DNA of 64,000 bases from Shimia sp040370365 (lineage in GTDB: Bacteria > Pseudomonadota > Alphaproteobacteria > Rhodobacterales > Rhodobacteraceae). The stretch lies in NCBI RefSeq assembly GCF_040370365.1, contig NZ_BAABWQ010000003.1, positions 496,001 to 560,000 on the forward strand, given 5' to 3'. The translations under genes and the position numbers were made by a program. The notes under the pieces are model-generated. The model saw only the letters and a program-made list of their open reading frames with translations, did no database searches and was not told the DNA's origin. Positions within the stretch are counted from its first letter, which is position 1; the number at the start of each line of letters is the position of its first letter. Shown here one piece after another: positions 9,293-18,269 of the stretch.

Positions 9293-11179
9293 TCACCCAA
9301 ATTCAGAAAACCGCAACTGATAGCGCTCAAATCCACCAACCGCGGGCCCGATTCTGTCAATTGGCATTCCGCCGCGCTTCAAATATGCCCCCGCACCAGG
9401 GCCCGTTTCAAAAAATGCCGTTGTGTTGGCAAGCGACTTCATTTTCCACGTGTCCAGTTTTTGTTCTTGTTCCGCTGTTGTTCTGGCAATGTGCTGCTCC
9501 AAAATGTCTCGCACGCTTGCTGAGCCCACATCAATTTCGTCTGCGGTTTGGATCATTGGAAAGTTTCCGCCCCCGCCCCCACGGTAGTCGTTGGTCGCCA
9601 ACAAAAATCGCTTATCAGGCGCAACCGGCGCGCCTCGCCATGTCATATCAGCAATACGACGCGCTTGCGGATTTCTGACTTCCCCATCAAGTCCGTATCG
9701 CGCCGGCTGGGATAAATCGACCAAATAGGACAAACCATAGATGGCTTCGCGGTTGTACGTCGGCGCGTCACGATCATGCAAAAATTGACCCTGCACACCA
9801 ACACGGATTTGGTTGTAAACGGAAAACCCTTTCTCCAACCATTCCATAACATGCGACCCGGATACGTCATACAAGCATATGTGGTTGGAATAGGGCTGAA
9901 TGTCTTCCACCACACGCGCGCTCATTTCACCAGAAGGCACGTCGACGTAGTGCGCCGGACCGGCACGCCCCCCGCATTTCAGCGGTGCGACAGAAGCCAA
10001 CACAGGGTAGGCCGCGAAGGCGGTGCCCGCAATTGCCTCCCGTACAAAAGCAACTTTTGCTTCCGCCACCAACCGCGACGCATGGTCATCCTCCACCATC
10101 GCGAAATAGCTTGTCACGGGCCAAGGCAGATGTCCCAGCTTTCGGCGCATTCTGGCAATCGTTGCGACGTGACTGCTTTCGACTACAGCGCACATGGCGT
10201 CGTCCTCTGGTATGGGATCCACTCCCCCAAGCGCGTGCACTTTGGATTGCGCGTCTATGACCTCCCACCTTGCGGCCTGCTTGACCAGAGTCAGGTCGAT
10301 TTGCCCCAAATGAGATCCGTGTGCACCTGGCATGACCGCAGGCTTTCCACTCAAAGTACCATTTTCTGGATCGATCCCCTTCTGCGACGCATAAGACGGC
10401 CCCGGAAACACCCGATGCACGTGCCCACAGACCACGGCACTCACGCCATCAAGTTCCGACAAACGCAAAGCCACGTTCTCGGCGCTACCGTGTCCTTCAT
10501 GTTCGGAAATCCCACTGTGAGCCAAGACCACAATCACATCGACGCCCCGTTGTTGCAAACGCGTCACCTGCCGACGCACAGCCACACTCATATCCTCGCC
10601 GCGCAACCGGCCTTTGATACGTAACTTGTCCCAAGAGACCACCTGTGGTGGCAAAACGGAGATCACACCAACGCAAAGATTATGCGGGGTCCCAAACTGG
10701 TCTTCACTGGACACCCTCAAAAGAATACTTGGCTGCCAAAGGGCATCGTAAACAGCAGAATCAGACACTGTGCTGATGTGCAAATTGGCACAGAGTATCG
10801 GAAATTTCGCTTGTTTTAAAATGCCCTGCAAGTCTTCCGCAGGTAGGTTGAACTCATGATTTCCCAGTCCAACTGCGTCGTAGGCCAAATGGTTCATGGC
10901 GGCGATCACTGGATTTTTCTTAGCGATAGGCGGCGCCTCTCCTTCTCCACCGGCAATCGCTGCGCCTTGCAGAAAGTCCCCATTGTCAAACAACAACGTT
11001 GCGTTTCCATCTGCGCGTAATTCCGCAATTTTGGTAGCTGCCCGCGCCAAAGATCCATTTAAGGTTCTGTGATCTTTGGCATAATCATAGTCCATCAAGG
11101 TTGCGTGAACATCGCTCGTTGCCAAAAGGCGCAGCGAAACTTGTCGCTTTGTCACCTGATCATCGCTTTGCTCAATCAC
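9293..11179 (-). CDS. 2',3'-cyclic-nucleotide 2'-phosphodiesterase/3'-nucleotidase family protein
   Basis: A 628-residue CpdB/UshA-type enzyme. The N-terminal metallophosphoesterase domain shows SDVH, GDFLQG, GNHEF, LAHSG and GHVHRVF, which hold the two metal ions. The second half is the 5'-nucleotidase C-terminal substrate domain. The family hydrolyses 2',3'-cyclic nucleotides and 3'-nucleotides, normally in the periplasm. No signal peptide precedes the first strand: the reading frame starts only ~17 residues before it and that stretch is polar. Either the enzyme is cytoplasmic or the start is misjudged. Single gene, divergent from nudC. Confidence 0.88.
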   Translation of the reverse strand: MIEQSDDQVTKRQVSLRLLATSDVHATLMDYDYAKDHRTLNGSLARAATKIAELRADGNATLLFDNGDFLQGAAIAGGEGEAPPIAKKNPVIAAMNHLAYDAVGLGNHEFNLPAEDLQGILKQAKFPILCANLHISTVSDSAVYDALWQPSILLRVSSEDQFGTPHNLCVGVISVLPPQVVSWDKLRIKGRLRGEDMSVAVRRQVTRLQQRGVDVIVVLAHSGISEHEGHGSAENVALRLSELDGVSAVVCGHVHRVFPGPSYASQKGIDPENGTLSGKPAVMPGAHGSHLGQIDLTLVKQAARWEVIDAQSKVHALGGVDPIPEDDAMCAVVESSHVATIARMRRKLGHLPWPVTSYFAMVEDDHASRLVAEAKVAFVREAIAGTAFAAYPVLASVAPLKCGGRAGPAHYVDVPSGEMSARVVEDIQPYSNHICLYDVSGSHVMEWLEKGFSVYNQIRVGVQGQFLHDRDAPTYNREAIYGLSYLVDLSQPARYGLDGEVRNPQARRIADMTWRGAPVAPDKRFLLATNDYRGGGGGNFPMIQTADEIDVGSASVRDILEQHIARTTAEQEQKLDTWKMKSLANTTAFFETGPGAGAYLKRGGMPIDRIGPAVGGFERYQLRFSEFG

Positions 11180-11425
11180 ATCTCATCCCTTGCTGCTCAA
11201 CCGCACCAACCCCATGGTGTCACGCATCATCAAAGAAACTATCCCGCGATGTGCGCACTCGTCAGAAGCGGCAGACTGGATGAACTTCTCAAGAAAGAAA
11301 ACCGCGTTCACCGACAATCGCTTTGGCTCACCATAAATTCACGCTGCAGCCTAGTTAAAACGTTTCAAAGCCGGATTGCAGCTAGCGCACGAAAATGCGA
11401 CGTCTGTAGGAAGCAGGAGACCATC

Positions 11426-12400
11426 ATGAGACACGCAGAAACCGTAACCTTCGGAGGGTCACACCTCAATCGCGCAGCAGAACTGCGAGGCAACGAAGCC
11501 ACCACTCTTGCGACCCAGTCCTGCAGTCGCAGCATCGTTATGTGGCGGGGAAAACCGCTTGTCAGAGGGGCAGGGTTGGATCAACTCGCGCATCTTCCAA
11601 TGGACCACGCATTGTTTGAGACCACGCTAAAACCACCGGTTCCGCCAATCTTTCTTGGCCTATCTAACGATGGGCACGGCTTGTTTGCTCATGACATCTC
11701 AGCTTGGGAACCTGAGGCGCTAGATGCTGAAAGCCTCACCCAATTCTTTGACCCGTCACAGCAGCATCACCCCTCTCTGCCAGCCGATCATCTTTTTGTG
11801 GAGTTGCGCGGCATCATGGCCCGTCTGTCTGCGCGCGACGCGGAACTCGCGGCCACTGCGCGCGCCATTTATGGCTGGCACCGCTCCCATCGGTTCTGTG
11901 CAAGTTGTGGTGCAGAAAGCCGCATGGCCATGTCAGGCTGGCAACGCAATTGTCCAGCTTGCCACACCCCCCACTTTCCTCGCACTGACCCTGTTGTCAT
12001 TATGCTCATTACAATGGGCAATAAGGTGTTGATGGGACGTTCGCCCGGTTGGCCTGAAGGCATGTATTCACTGCTCGCAGGATTTGTTGAGCCTGGAGAA
12101 CCTCTGGAGGCCGCGGTAAGACGCGAAGTTTTTGAAGAAGCCGGTGTTCGCGTTGGCGCTGTGAGCTACCTCTCAAGCCAACCTTGGCCTTTCCCCTCTT
12201 CTTTGATGTTTGGCTGTGCAGGCGAAGCTCTCACAGACGAAATCACCCTTGATCCCCACGAACTAGAAGATGCCATTTGGGTCAACCGCGAAGAAATGTT
12301 AGATGTTTTCGCTGGGCAGCACGCTTTTCTGAAACCTGCTCGAAAAGGTGCGATCGCGCATTTTCTATTGCGAAACTGGCTTGCGGACCGTCTGGAATGA
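11426..12400 (+). CDS. nudC: NAD+ diphosphatase / NADH pyrophosphatase NudC
   Basis: A 324-residue Nudix hydrolase that cleaves NAD(H) to NMN(H) and AMP and can remove NAD caps from RNA. A zinc ribbon is formed by C158, C161, C176 and C179. The Nudix box spans residues 219-241 with the REVFEEAG core. The NudC-specific SQPWPFPSS motif is at 251-259. The start is chosen at 11426 because AGGAAGCAGGAGA lies just upstream; the open frame continues further back over the neighbouring gene but lacks family similarity there. Confidence 0.95.
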   Translation: MRHAETVTFGGSHLNRAAELRGNEATTLATQSCSRSIVMWRGKPLVRGAGLDQLAHLPMDHALFETTLKPPVPPIFLGLSNDGHGLFAHDISAWEPEALDAESLTQFFDPSQQHHPSLPADHLFVELRGIMARLSARDAELAATARAIYGWHRSHRFCASCGAESRMAMSGWQRNCPACHTPHFPRTDPVVIMLITMGNKVLMGRSPGWPEGMYSLLAGFVEPGEPLEAAVRREVFEEAGVRVGAVSYLSSQPWPFPSSLMFGCAGEALTDEITLDPHELEDAIWVNREEMLDVFAGQHAFLKPARKGAIAHFLLRNWLADRLE

Positions 12401-12461
12401 CGCGACTATAGCGTCAAAATTTCCCTTTCAAAATCTACCGTTTTTATCAGACAGAGGCACC

Positions 12462-12929
12462 ATGGAACTCACAGGCAGAGAAGACATTGACGTCCCAATA
12501 GAGCAAGCCTTTGAAATGTTGACGGACGTGGAAGTCTATGAACGCTCCGCATTGCGGCGCGGTGCCGAAGTCACCCGTCTCGACAACCTCCCACGTGTCG
12601 GTGTGGGGGCAAAATGGGATATTGGCTTCATATTTCGAGGCAAAGAACGTGATGTACGCCTTGAAATTAAAGGATTTGATTCCCCAAACGAGATCGACAT
12701 GGAGGCCAAGCTCCAAGGGCTTGAGACCGACATCAAAATCGAATTGGTGGCCCTCTCGCGCAAAAAAACGCGCATTCAATTCTGGAGCGGCATGCGCGCA
12801 AAAAGCCTGTCGGCGCGGTTGCTGTTGCAGTCACTAAAGCTCGCGAAGTCTAGCTTAAACAGCCGCATCGAGAAACGCATGGTCAACCTGCGTAAAGATC
12901 TGGAAGACCGCTACACACGGCGTGCGTAG
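12462..12929 (+). CDS. SRPBCC-family protein (START/Bet v1-like fold)
   Basis: A 155-residue protein with the polyketide-cyclase/SRPBCC pattern: an N-terminal strand ending in a vPIEQAFEMLTDVE-type helix, strands rich in alternating hydrophobic residues, and a long C-terminal basic helix (SSLNSRIEKRMVNLRKDLEDRY). These proteins bind hydrophobic ligands; no ligand can be inferred. The start at 12462 has GAGGCACC upstream and gives the expected N-terminus. It follows nudC by 61 bases. Confidence 0.75.
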   Translation: MELTGREDIDVPIEQAFEMLTDVEVYERSALRRGAEVTRLDNLPRVGVGAKWDIGFIFRGKERDVRLEIKGFDSPNEIDMEAKLQGLETDIKIELVALSRKKTRIQFWSGMRAKSLSARLLLQSLKLAKSSLNSRIEKRMVNLRKDLEDRYTRRA

Positions 12930-12962
12930 AGCAACATTTTTTCCTTTCCGCTACTTCAATGA

Positions 12963-12990
12963 ACAAAGGCGCCGAATTTGGCGCCTTTGT
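12963..12990. terminator. bidirectional hairpin between convergent genes
   Basis: An 11-bp perfect inverted repeat (ACAAAGGCGCC / GGCGCCTTTGT) with a 6-base loop sits between the ends of the SRPBCC gene and pheA. The flanking A and T bases make it usable in both directions, though the T tract is short. Confidence 0.7.
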
Positions 12991-13014
12991 GCATTCGACA
13001 GGCTTCATGGCTGG

Positions 13015-13860
13015 TCACGCCATTCTGTCGCGTTCAGCAGGATATACGCCAATGATCGAGACATGGGTGGTGAAGTATCGCAACTCATCCATCGCCAATC
13101 GCACGGCGCGGTCCTCGGGATGGCCTTCAATGTCAGCGTAAAATCGTGTCGCCGTGAAATTGCCGCCAACCATGTAGCTCTCTAGCTTGGTCATATTGAT
13201 GCCGTTGGTGGCAAAGCCGCCCATCGCTTTGTAAAGTGCAGCGGGGATATTACGCACTTCGAAGACAAAGGTCGTGATCATTTTCCGATCGGTTCGACGT
13301 GTGTGATCCGGATCACGTGACATGATCAAAAAGCGTGTTGTATTGTGCCCATGATCCTCAACATCTCGCGCGAGAACCTGAAGCCCATAGATGTCCGCTG
13401 CCAACTCCGAGGCCAAAACACCTTCATTGCTCGGCTTTTTCTCGGACAGCTCACGCGCGGCGCCTGCGCTATCAACGGCTGAAAAAGCCTTCATGTTGTG
13501 CGCTTTCAAAAATCCCGCAGACTGTGGCAGCAGCACCAAATGCGCACGGACCGTATCAATGTCCTGCATCGGCACGCCGGGCAGCCCCAATAGGCTGATC
13601 CGCACGCGTACAAAAGCTTCATCAATAATGTGCAAACCACTTTCAGGCAGCAACCGATGAATATCAGCGACGCGGCCATAGGTCGAATTCTCGATCGGAA
13701 GCATGGCCAAATCCGCTTCGCCACTTTTGACCGCAGCAATCACATCTTCAAACGTGCGACATGGCATCGCCTCCATGTTGGGACGTGCAGCCTGGCACGC
13801 CTCATGAGAATAGGCGCCAGCTTCCCCCTGAAACGCGATGCGATTGGTCAATTCGGTCAT
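13015..13860 (-). CDS. pheA: prephenate dehydratase
   Basis: A 281-residue monofunctional enzyme converting prephenate to phenylpyruvate for phenylalanine synthesis. The catalytic NTTRF motif is at residues 173-177. An ACT domain follows from about residue 192, with an LESYM segment in place of the usual phenylalanine-binding ESRP. There is no fused chorismate mutase domain; a separate chorismate mutase lies at 43441-43737. The start at 13860 is preceded by AAAAGGGACAAAA. Divergent from the cytochrome c gene. Confidence 0.95.
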   Translation of the reverse strand: MTELTNRIAFQGEAGAYSHEACQAARPNMEAMPCRTFEDVIAAVKSGEADLAMLPIENSTYGRVADIHRLLPESGLHIIDEAFVRVRISLLGLPGVPMQDIDTVRAHLVLLPQSAGFLKAHNMKAFSAVDSAGAARELSEKKPSNEGVLASELAADIYGLQVLARDVEDHGHNTTRFLIMSRDPDHTRRTDRKMITTFVFEVRNIPAALYKAMGGFATNGINMTKLESYMVGGNFTATRFYADIEGHPEDRAVRLAMDELRYFTTHVSIIGVYPAERDRMA

Positions 13861-14002
13861 TTTTGTCCCTTTTCTCCCCGATTTGTGCAGAGTTTCTGCA
13901 CAGTTTCTCCAAGGGGGGCGTTTGGTCGCGGTAACTATACCTTGCGTTCTCTTAGGGGAAGCGGATAGATACGCGGCAAACGCCACGAGACGGAAACGTA
14001 GC

Positions 14003-14533
14003 ATGTTCGACACGATGACAATGACCAAGGTAGTAGGCGCCCTCTGCGGTACGCTTCTGGTATTCCTGCTGGGCGGCTGGACCGCCGAAACTCTCTATCA
14101 CACCGGCCCTTCCGGTCACGGTGATGGCCATGCGCAACAAGCTTATGTGATTGAAGTCGAAGGCGGCGACGACCACGGTGGTTCTGACGTCGAAGAAGGA
14201 CCATCGCTTGAAGAGCTCCTCGCCAGCGCAGACGTTGCAAAAGGCGCAAAAGTATTTGGCAAATGCAAGGCGTGCCACAAGCTCGACGACGGCGCGAATG
14301 GCACAGGCCCACACCTGTTTGGTGTTGTAGACCGTGCCGTAGATTCGGTGGCTGGCTTTAACTACTCCGGCGCTCTCGAAGAAGTCGCAGATGTTTGGTC
14401 TCCCGATAACCTGAACGGTTTCTTGGCCAACCCAAAGAAATTTGCACCCGGCACCAAGATGTCTTTCTCAGGTTTGAAGAAAGACACGGACCGCGCAAAC
14501 CTGATCGCGTATCTGCAGACCATTGGCGGATAA
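14003..14533 (+). CDS. cycM: membrane-anchored cytochrome c (CycM/c552 type)
   Basis: A 176-residue cytochrome. A single N-terminal membrane helix (about residues 9-26) acts as an uncleaved anchor, followed by a flexible linker rich in His, Gly, Asp and Glu (35-70), then a class I cytochrome c domain. Haem attaches at C88-K-A-C91-H92 and the distal ligand is M153 in GTKMSFSG. The length and design match Paracoccus CycM, which carries electrons from the bc1 complex to the aa3 oxidase. It could instead be called a c_y-type cytochrome. A strong terminator follows. Confidence 0.9.
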   Translation: MFDTMTMTKVVGALCGTLLVFLLGGWTAETLYHTGPSGHGDGHAQQAYVIEVEGGDDHGGSDVEEGPSLEELLASADVAKGAKVFGKCKACHKLDDGANGTGPHLFGVVDRAVDSVAGFNYSGALEEVADVWSPDNLNGFLANPKKFAPGTKMSFSGLKKDTDRANLIAYLQTIGG

Positions 14534-14559
14534 GACAAGACACGATCCAAATCATGAGA

Positions 14560-14587
14560 GACCGCAGCACCGCCTGCGGTCTTTTTT
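14560..14587 (+). terminator. intrinsic terminator of cycM
   Basis: GACCGCAG and CTGCGGTC form an 8-bp stem around a 6-base loop, followed directly by TTTTTT. It lies 27 bases after the cycM stop. Confidence 0.9.
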
Positions 14588-14608
14588 GTTGGAACGCGCA
14601 GTATCATA

Positions 14609-15103
14609 CTAAGCTTTGTGAATCCGGCCCTCGGTGGCCCACACCATCTGCGGATCGGTTTCCACAGCACAGGGGCGCACATCGCGCAGGCGCGAGAGCG
14701 CCTCGCCGCTGGGCAGGCCACTCGCCACCATCAGTTTCAGCGCAACCATGCCCGACCGTCCACATCCGCCTCGGCAATGCACCAACACACGTCCACCGCC
14801 GCCCAAAATATCCAATGCGCGCTGGCAAAGACCCTGCCATGAAACTGTGCCCGCAGCGTCAGGAATGTCATAGTCCCGAATCGGGAAATGCTGCCAGGCC
14901 ACGCCAGCCTCATGCAACAACTCTGGTAAATCTGCCGCCGCTGCAGACGCCAACTCCACCTGCTCCACAAGGCTGATTACCAAATCTGCGCGCCACGTTA
15001 CTATGGCTGCGAGGTCATGCGCCAAGCTGTTGTGTAGACCCGGCATAGCCGACAGCGCCAGACGACCTCTGCCAAACCTCATCTCAAACAGTTCTAAGCC
15101 CAC
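14609..15103 (-). CDS. protein-tyrosine phosphatase-like / dual-specificity phosphatase family protein
   Basis: A 164-residue protein with the cysteine phosphatase P-loop HCRGGCGRSG (catalytic C110, R116) and an upstream acidic loop (IRDYDIPD, D77/D79) that could supply the general acid. Substrate unknown; homologues of this size in roseobacters are uncharacterised. A GTG start at 15103 is preferred because CAGGGGG lies about 6 bases upstream; an ATG at 15082 is the alternative. The frame runs open for another ~585 bases upstream, antisense to dnaX, but that part has no phosphatase similarity. Confidence 0.82.
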   Translation of the reverse strand: MGLELFEMRFGRGRLALSAMPGLHNSLAHDLAAIVTWRADLVISLVEQVELASAAAADLPELLHEAGVAWQHFPIRDYDIPDAAGTVSWQGLCQRALDILGGGGRVLVHCRGGCGRSGMVALKLMVASGLPSGEALSRLRDVRPCAVETDPQMVWATEGRIHKA

Positions 15104-15268
15104 TAACCGCCCCCTGCTGCTAAGCCGCCCACAATTCACGTAGTGCGCCCGTTCGGGTCTCAACCCGCATATCCGGTGGACGCGCCGCCTCGCCCCGCTT
15201 AACCTGCGCCACAGCACCACCACAGACCAGCCGAATCTCACAATCGGCCTCAAAATTTCAGGACGCCC

Positions 15269-17059
15269 ATGACCGACACACCCGACACCGCCTATCAGGT
15301 TCTCGCGCGTAAATATCGCCCTGAAACCTTTGCGGACCTCGTCGGACAGGACGCCATGGTCCGCACACTGAAGAACGCCTTTGAGGCGGACCGCATAGCA
15401 CAAGCCTTTGTGATGACTGGTATCCGCGGCACCGGCAAAACCACCACAGCCCGCATCATCGCCAAAGGTATGAACTGCATTGGCCCCAACGGCAACGGCG
15501 GCCCTACCACCGAGCCTTGCGGTGAGTGTGAGCATTGCAAAGCCATCATGGAAGGCCGCCATGTCGATGTGATGGAAATGGACGCCGCGTCGCGCACTGG
15601 CGTGAATGACATTCGCGAGATCATTGATTCGGTGCACTACCGCGCCGCGTCTGCACGCTACAAAATCTACATCATCGATGAGGTGCACATGCTTTCCACC
15701 AGCGCGTTCAACGCGCTGCTTAAGACGTTGGAAGAGCCGCCCTCACATGTGAAATTCATCTTTGCCACCACTGAGATTCGCAAAGTACCTGTTACTGTAT
15801 TGTCTCGGTGTCAGCGCTTCGATCTACGCCGAATTGAGCCCGAAGATCAAATTGCCCTATTGCGCAAGATTGCCGTCGCAGAAGGTGCCGAGATCACAGA
15901 CGAGGCCTTAGCTTTGATCACCCGCGCAGCTGAAGGCTCTGCCCGAGATGCGCAATCCCTGCTCGACCAAGCCATTTCTCATGGCTCCGGCGAAACCACC
16001 GCCGATCAGGTCCGCGCGATGCTGGGTCTGGCGGATCGCGGGCGCGTGCTTGATCTGTTTGACATGATCCTACGCGGCGACGCAGGTGGTGCGCTGAGCG
16101 AGATTGCCGCGCAATATGCAGATGGGGCTGACCCGATGGCCGTGCTACGCGACTTGGCCGAAATCACTCATTGGATCTCAGTTGTTAAAATCACGCCTGA
16201 GGCCGCAGACGACCCCACCATCAACCCGGACGAGCGTGCACGCGGCATGACCATGGCCACTGAGCTGCCCATGCGTGTGCTGACCCGCATGTGGCAGATG
16301 CTGCTGAAAGCGCTCGAAGAGGTCGCCGCCGCCCCCAATGCCATGATGGCCGCTGAAATGGCCATCATCCGCCTCACCCATGTTGCCGACCTGCCCAGCC
16401 CCGAAGAGCTGCTGCGCAAGCTAAAAGACACGCCTGCTCCGCCCGCTGCGCCAAATGGCGGCGGTGGCCTCAACTCGGGCCACACACACGGCGGACAACA
16501 AATGGGACATGCACAGGGCGGCCCTGTGGGTAGCGGTGCTGGCGGCTCTGGTCCAGTGCATGGCGCTCCGACCGCCGCACGCGGAGGCACGGTGACCGCT
16601 TTGGCGGTGCAAGACGATGCCGCCTTGGCCAAATACGTGACGTTTGAACATGTGTTGGAGCTGATCCGCACACGGCGCGATGGTGTTCTGCGTGTACAAG
16701 TCGAAGAATACGTGCGGCTGGTGTCCTATCAGCCCGGGCGCATCGAATTTGAACCTGCCCCCAATGCCCCTGCCGATCTGTCCCAACGGCTTGGCAGTCA
16801 GTTGCAACGCTGGACCGGGCGTCGGTGGGCCATCACACTTGTGAACGAAGGTGGTGCGCCCACAGTGGCCGAAGTCCGCGATGCCGCCGCCACAGAGATG
16901 CGCAATGAAGCTTTGGCCCATCCACTCGTGCAGGCCGTGATGGATGCGTTTCCAAAAGCCAAGATTACTGAGATCAAATCTCGCCGCGACCTGGCCAATG
17001 AAGCCCTCGCAGAGGCCCTGCCTGAAGTCGAAGACGAGTGGGATCCCTTCGAAGAATAA
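15269..17059 (+). CDS. dnaX: DNA polymerase III subunits gamma/tau
   Basis: A 596-residue clamp-loader ATPase. Walker A is GIRGTGKTT (51-59). A zinc module is formed by C70, C84, C87 and C90, and Walker B reads IIDEVHMLS. A proline/glycine/histidine-rich linker lies near residues 390-430, followed by the tau-type C-terminal domain that contacts the polymerase core and helicase. No A-rich slippery heptamer was seen near the end of the ATPase part, so a shorter gamma form by frameshifting is not predicted. First gene of a dnaX-ybaB-recR group. Confidence 0.97.
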   Translation: MTDTPDTAYQVLARKYRPETFADLVGQDAMVRTLKNAFEADRIAQAFVMTGIRGTGKTTTARIIAKGMNCIGPNGNGGPTTEPCGECEHCKAIMEGRHVDVMEMDAASRTGVNDIREIIDSVHYRAASARYKIYIIDEVHMLSTSAFNALLKTLEEPPSHVKFIFATTEIRKVPVTVLSRCQRFDLRRIEPEDQIALLRKIAVAEGAEITDEALALITRAAEGSARDAQSLLDQAISHGSGETTADQVRAMLGLADRGRVLDLFDMILRGDAGGALSEIAAQYADGADPMAVLRDLAEITHWISVVKITPEAADDPTINPDERARGMTMATELPMRVLTRMWQMLLKALEEVAAAPNAMMAAEMAIIRLTHVADLPSPEELLRKLKDTPAPPAAPNGGGGLNSGHTHGGQQMGHAQGGPVGSGAGGSGPVHGAPTAARGGTVTALAVQDDAALAKYVTFEHVLELIRTRRDGVLRVQVEEYVRLVSYQPGRIEFEPAPNAPADLSQRLGSQLQRWTGRRWAITLVNEGGAPTVAEVRDAAATEMRNEALAHPLVQAVMDAFPKAKITEIKSRRDLANEALAEALPEVEDEWDPFEE

Positions 17060-17151
17060 GCCCGACAGGGCCATCCTTCACACGGCAAACTCTTGTCTGT
17101 GGGGACGCTGATGCGTATCTAGACGGCAACCAATGAATTAGGAGACACTCA

Positions 17152-17496
17152 ATGCTCAAAGGACTCGGCAATCTCGGCGACATGGCCGGAATGATGAAAA
17201 AAGCGCAAGAAATGCAATCCAGAATGACGGACATGCAAGACGAGCTTCATAACATCATGGTGGTCGGCGAGAGTGGCGCTGGCCTTGTGAAAGCGACAGC
17301 CTCAGCCAAAGGTGAGCTCAAAGCTCTCGACATTGATCCATCGATTTTCAATGGCGAGGACAAAGAGGTGGTCGAAGATCTGATCCTTGCGGCGATCAAA
17401 GATGCGCAAACCAAAGCCAATGATCGTGCCCAAGACGAACTGGGCAAAATAACCTCTGATCTGGGTCTTCCAGCGGACATGAAGCTGCCATTCTAA
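17152..17496 (+). CDS. ybaB: YbaB/EbfC nucleoid-associated protein
   Basis: A 114-residue small DNA-binding protein. It opens with an MMKKAQEMQSRM helix and has a central beta strand region and a C-terminal helix ending in a GLPADMKLPF tail, all standard for the family. The dimer binds DNA non-specifically and is usually encoded between dnaX and recR, as here. AGGAGACACTCA precedes the ATG. Confidence 0.96.
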   Translation: MLKGLGNLGDMAGMMKKAQEMQSRMTDMQDELHNIMVVGESGAGLVKATASAKGELKALDIDPSIFNGEDKEVVEDLILAAIKDAQTKANDRAQDELGKITSDLGLPADMKLPF

Positions 17497-17563
17497 GACG
17501 GGTGTGTTCCGGGTTGGTTCTTGTTATAACCACTCAAATTGGTCGCGCATAAAGGGCCCGGAC

Positions 17564-18154
17564 ATGAGCAGTTCCGATATCGACACGCTGATTGAGATGA
17601 TGGCCAAGCTTCCTGGGCTTGGCCCAAGGTCTGCGCGCCGGGCAGTGCTCCATCTGATCCGCAAACGCGCGTTGCAGCTGACTCCGCTTGCCGACGCGAT
17701 GCAGCAGGTTGCTGCAACCGCGCGCGAGTGCCTCAATTGCGGCAACGTCAGCACATCGGATATCTGCGACATTTGCCAATCCGAGAAACGTGCCACCGGT
17801 GTGCTCTGTGTGGTCGAAGACGTGTCGGACCTCTGGGCGATGGAACGCGCCGGGGTTTTTGATGGTCGCTACCACGTCTTGGGCGGCACCTTGTCAGCGC
17901 TTGAAGGTGTGGGGCCTGAGGACCTCTCGATCCCGCGATTGATGGACCGTGTAACGAGCGAAGACATAACCGAGGTGATCCTCGCCCTGAATGCCACCGT
18001 AGATGGTCAAACAACAGCACATTACATCGCCGACCAACTGGAAAGCCGGGTCACCTTAACCTCACTTGCACAGGGGGTGCCGGTCGGTGGAGAGCTCGAC
18101 TATTTGGATGAGGGCACGATTTCGGCTGCGCTCAACGCTCGAAAAGCACTCTGA
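17564..18154 (+). CDS. recR: recombination protein RecR
   Basis: A 196-residue recombination mediator acting with RecF/RecO at gaps. An N-terminal helix-hairpin-helix (LPGLGPRSARR) is followed by a zinc finger (C56, C59, C68, C71). A Toprim domain starts at CVVEDVSDL, and the C-terminal Walker B-like motif is present. Length is close to the usual 198. The start at 17564 is chosen to fit the family N-terminus; the frame is open slightly further upstream. Confidence 0.97.
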   Translation: MSSSDIDTLIEMMAKLPGLGPRSARRAVLHLIRKRALQLTPLADAMQQVAATARECLNCGNVSTSDICDICQSEKRATGVLCVVEDVSDLWAMERAGVFDGRYHVLGGTLSALEGVGPEDLSIPRLMDRVTSEDITEVILALNATVDGQTTAHYIADQLESRVTLTSLAQGVPVGGELDYLDEGTISAALNARKAL

Positions 18155-18207
18155 CGGCCGCGGCAGAAGCTGGTGACACCAACCCGTTTTTTTTGCGCCG
18201 TAAATGG

Positions 18208-18239
18208 CAAAATGGCCGCGCTCTGGAAAGCACGGCCAT
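18208..18239 (-). terminator. terminator candidate of the trcR transcript
   Basis: ATGGCCG and CGGCCAT pair around a partly paired loop. In minus-strand reading the stem is followed by TTTT. It lies between the convergent recR and trcR genes. Confidence 0.6.
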
Positions 18240-18269
18240 AAGATTTTCAAAACGCATATACGTTGCAGC

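Noticed and set aside
9776..10624. 282-residue plus-strand frame inside the phosphodiesterase gene
   Set aside because: No plausible protein pattern; the metallophosphoesterase motifs are on the other strand.
15104..15688. 195-residue upstream extension of the phosphatase frame
   Set aside because: Lies antisense to the start of dnaX and lacks similarity to phosphatases; a GTG with a good ribosome site starts the gene at 15103.
15269..17059. Programmed frameshift in dnaX to give a gamma subunit
   Set aside because: No A-AAA-AAG type heptamer with a following stem was seen near the ATPase/linker border.
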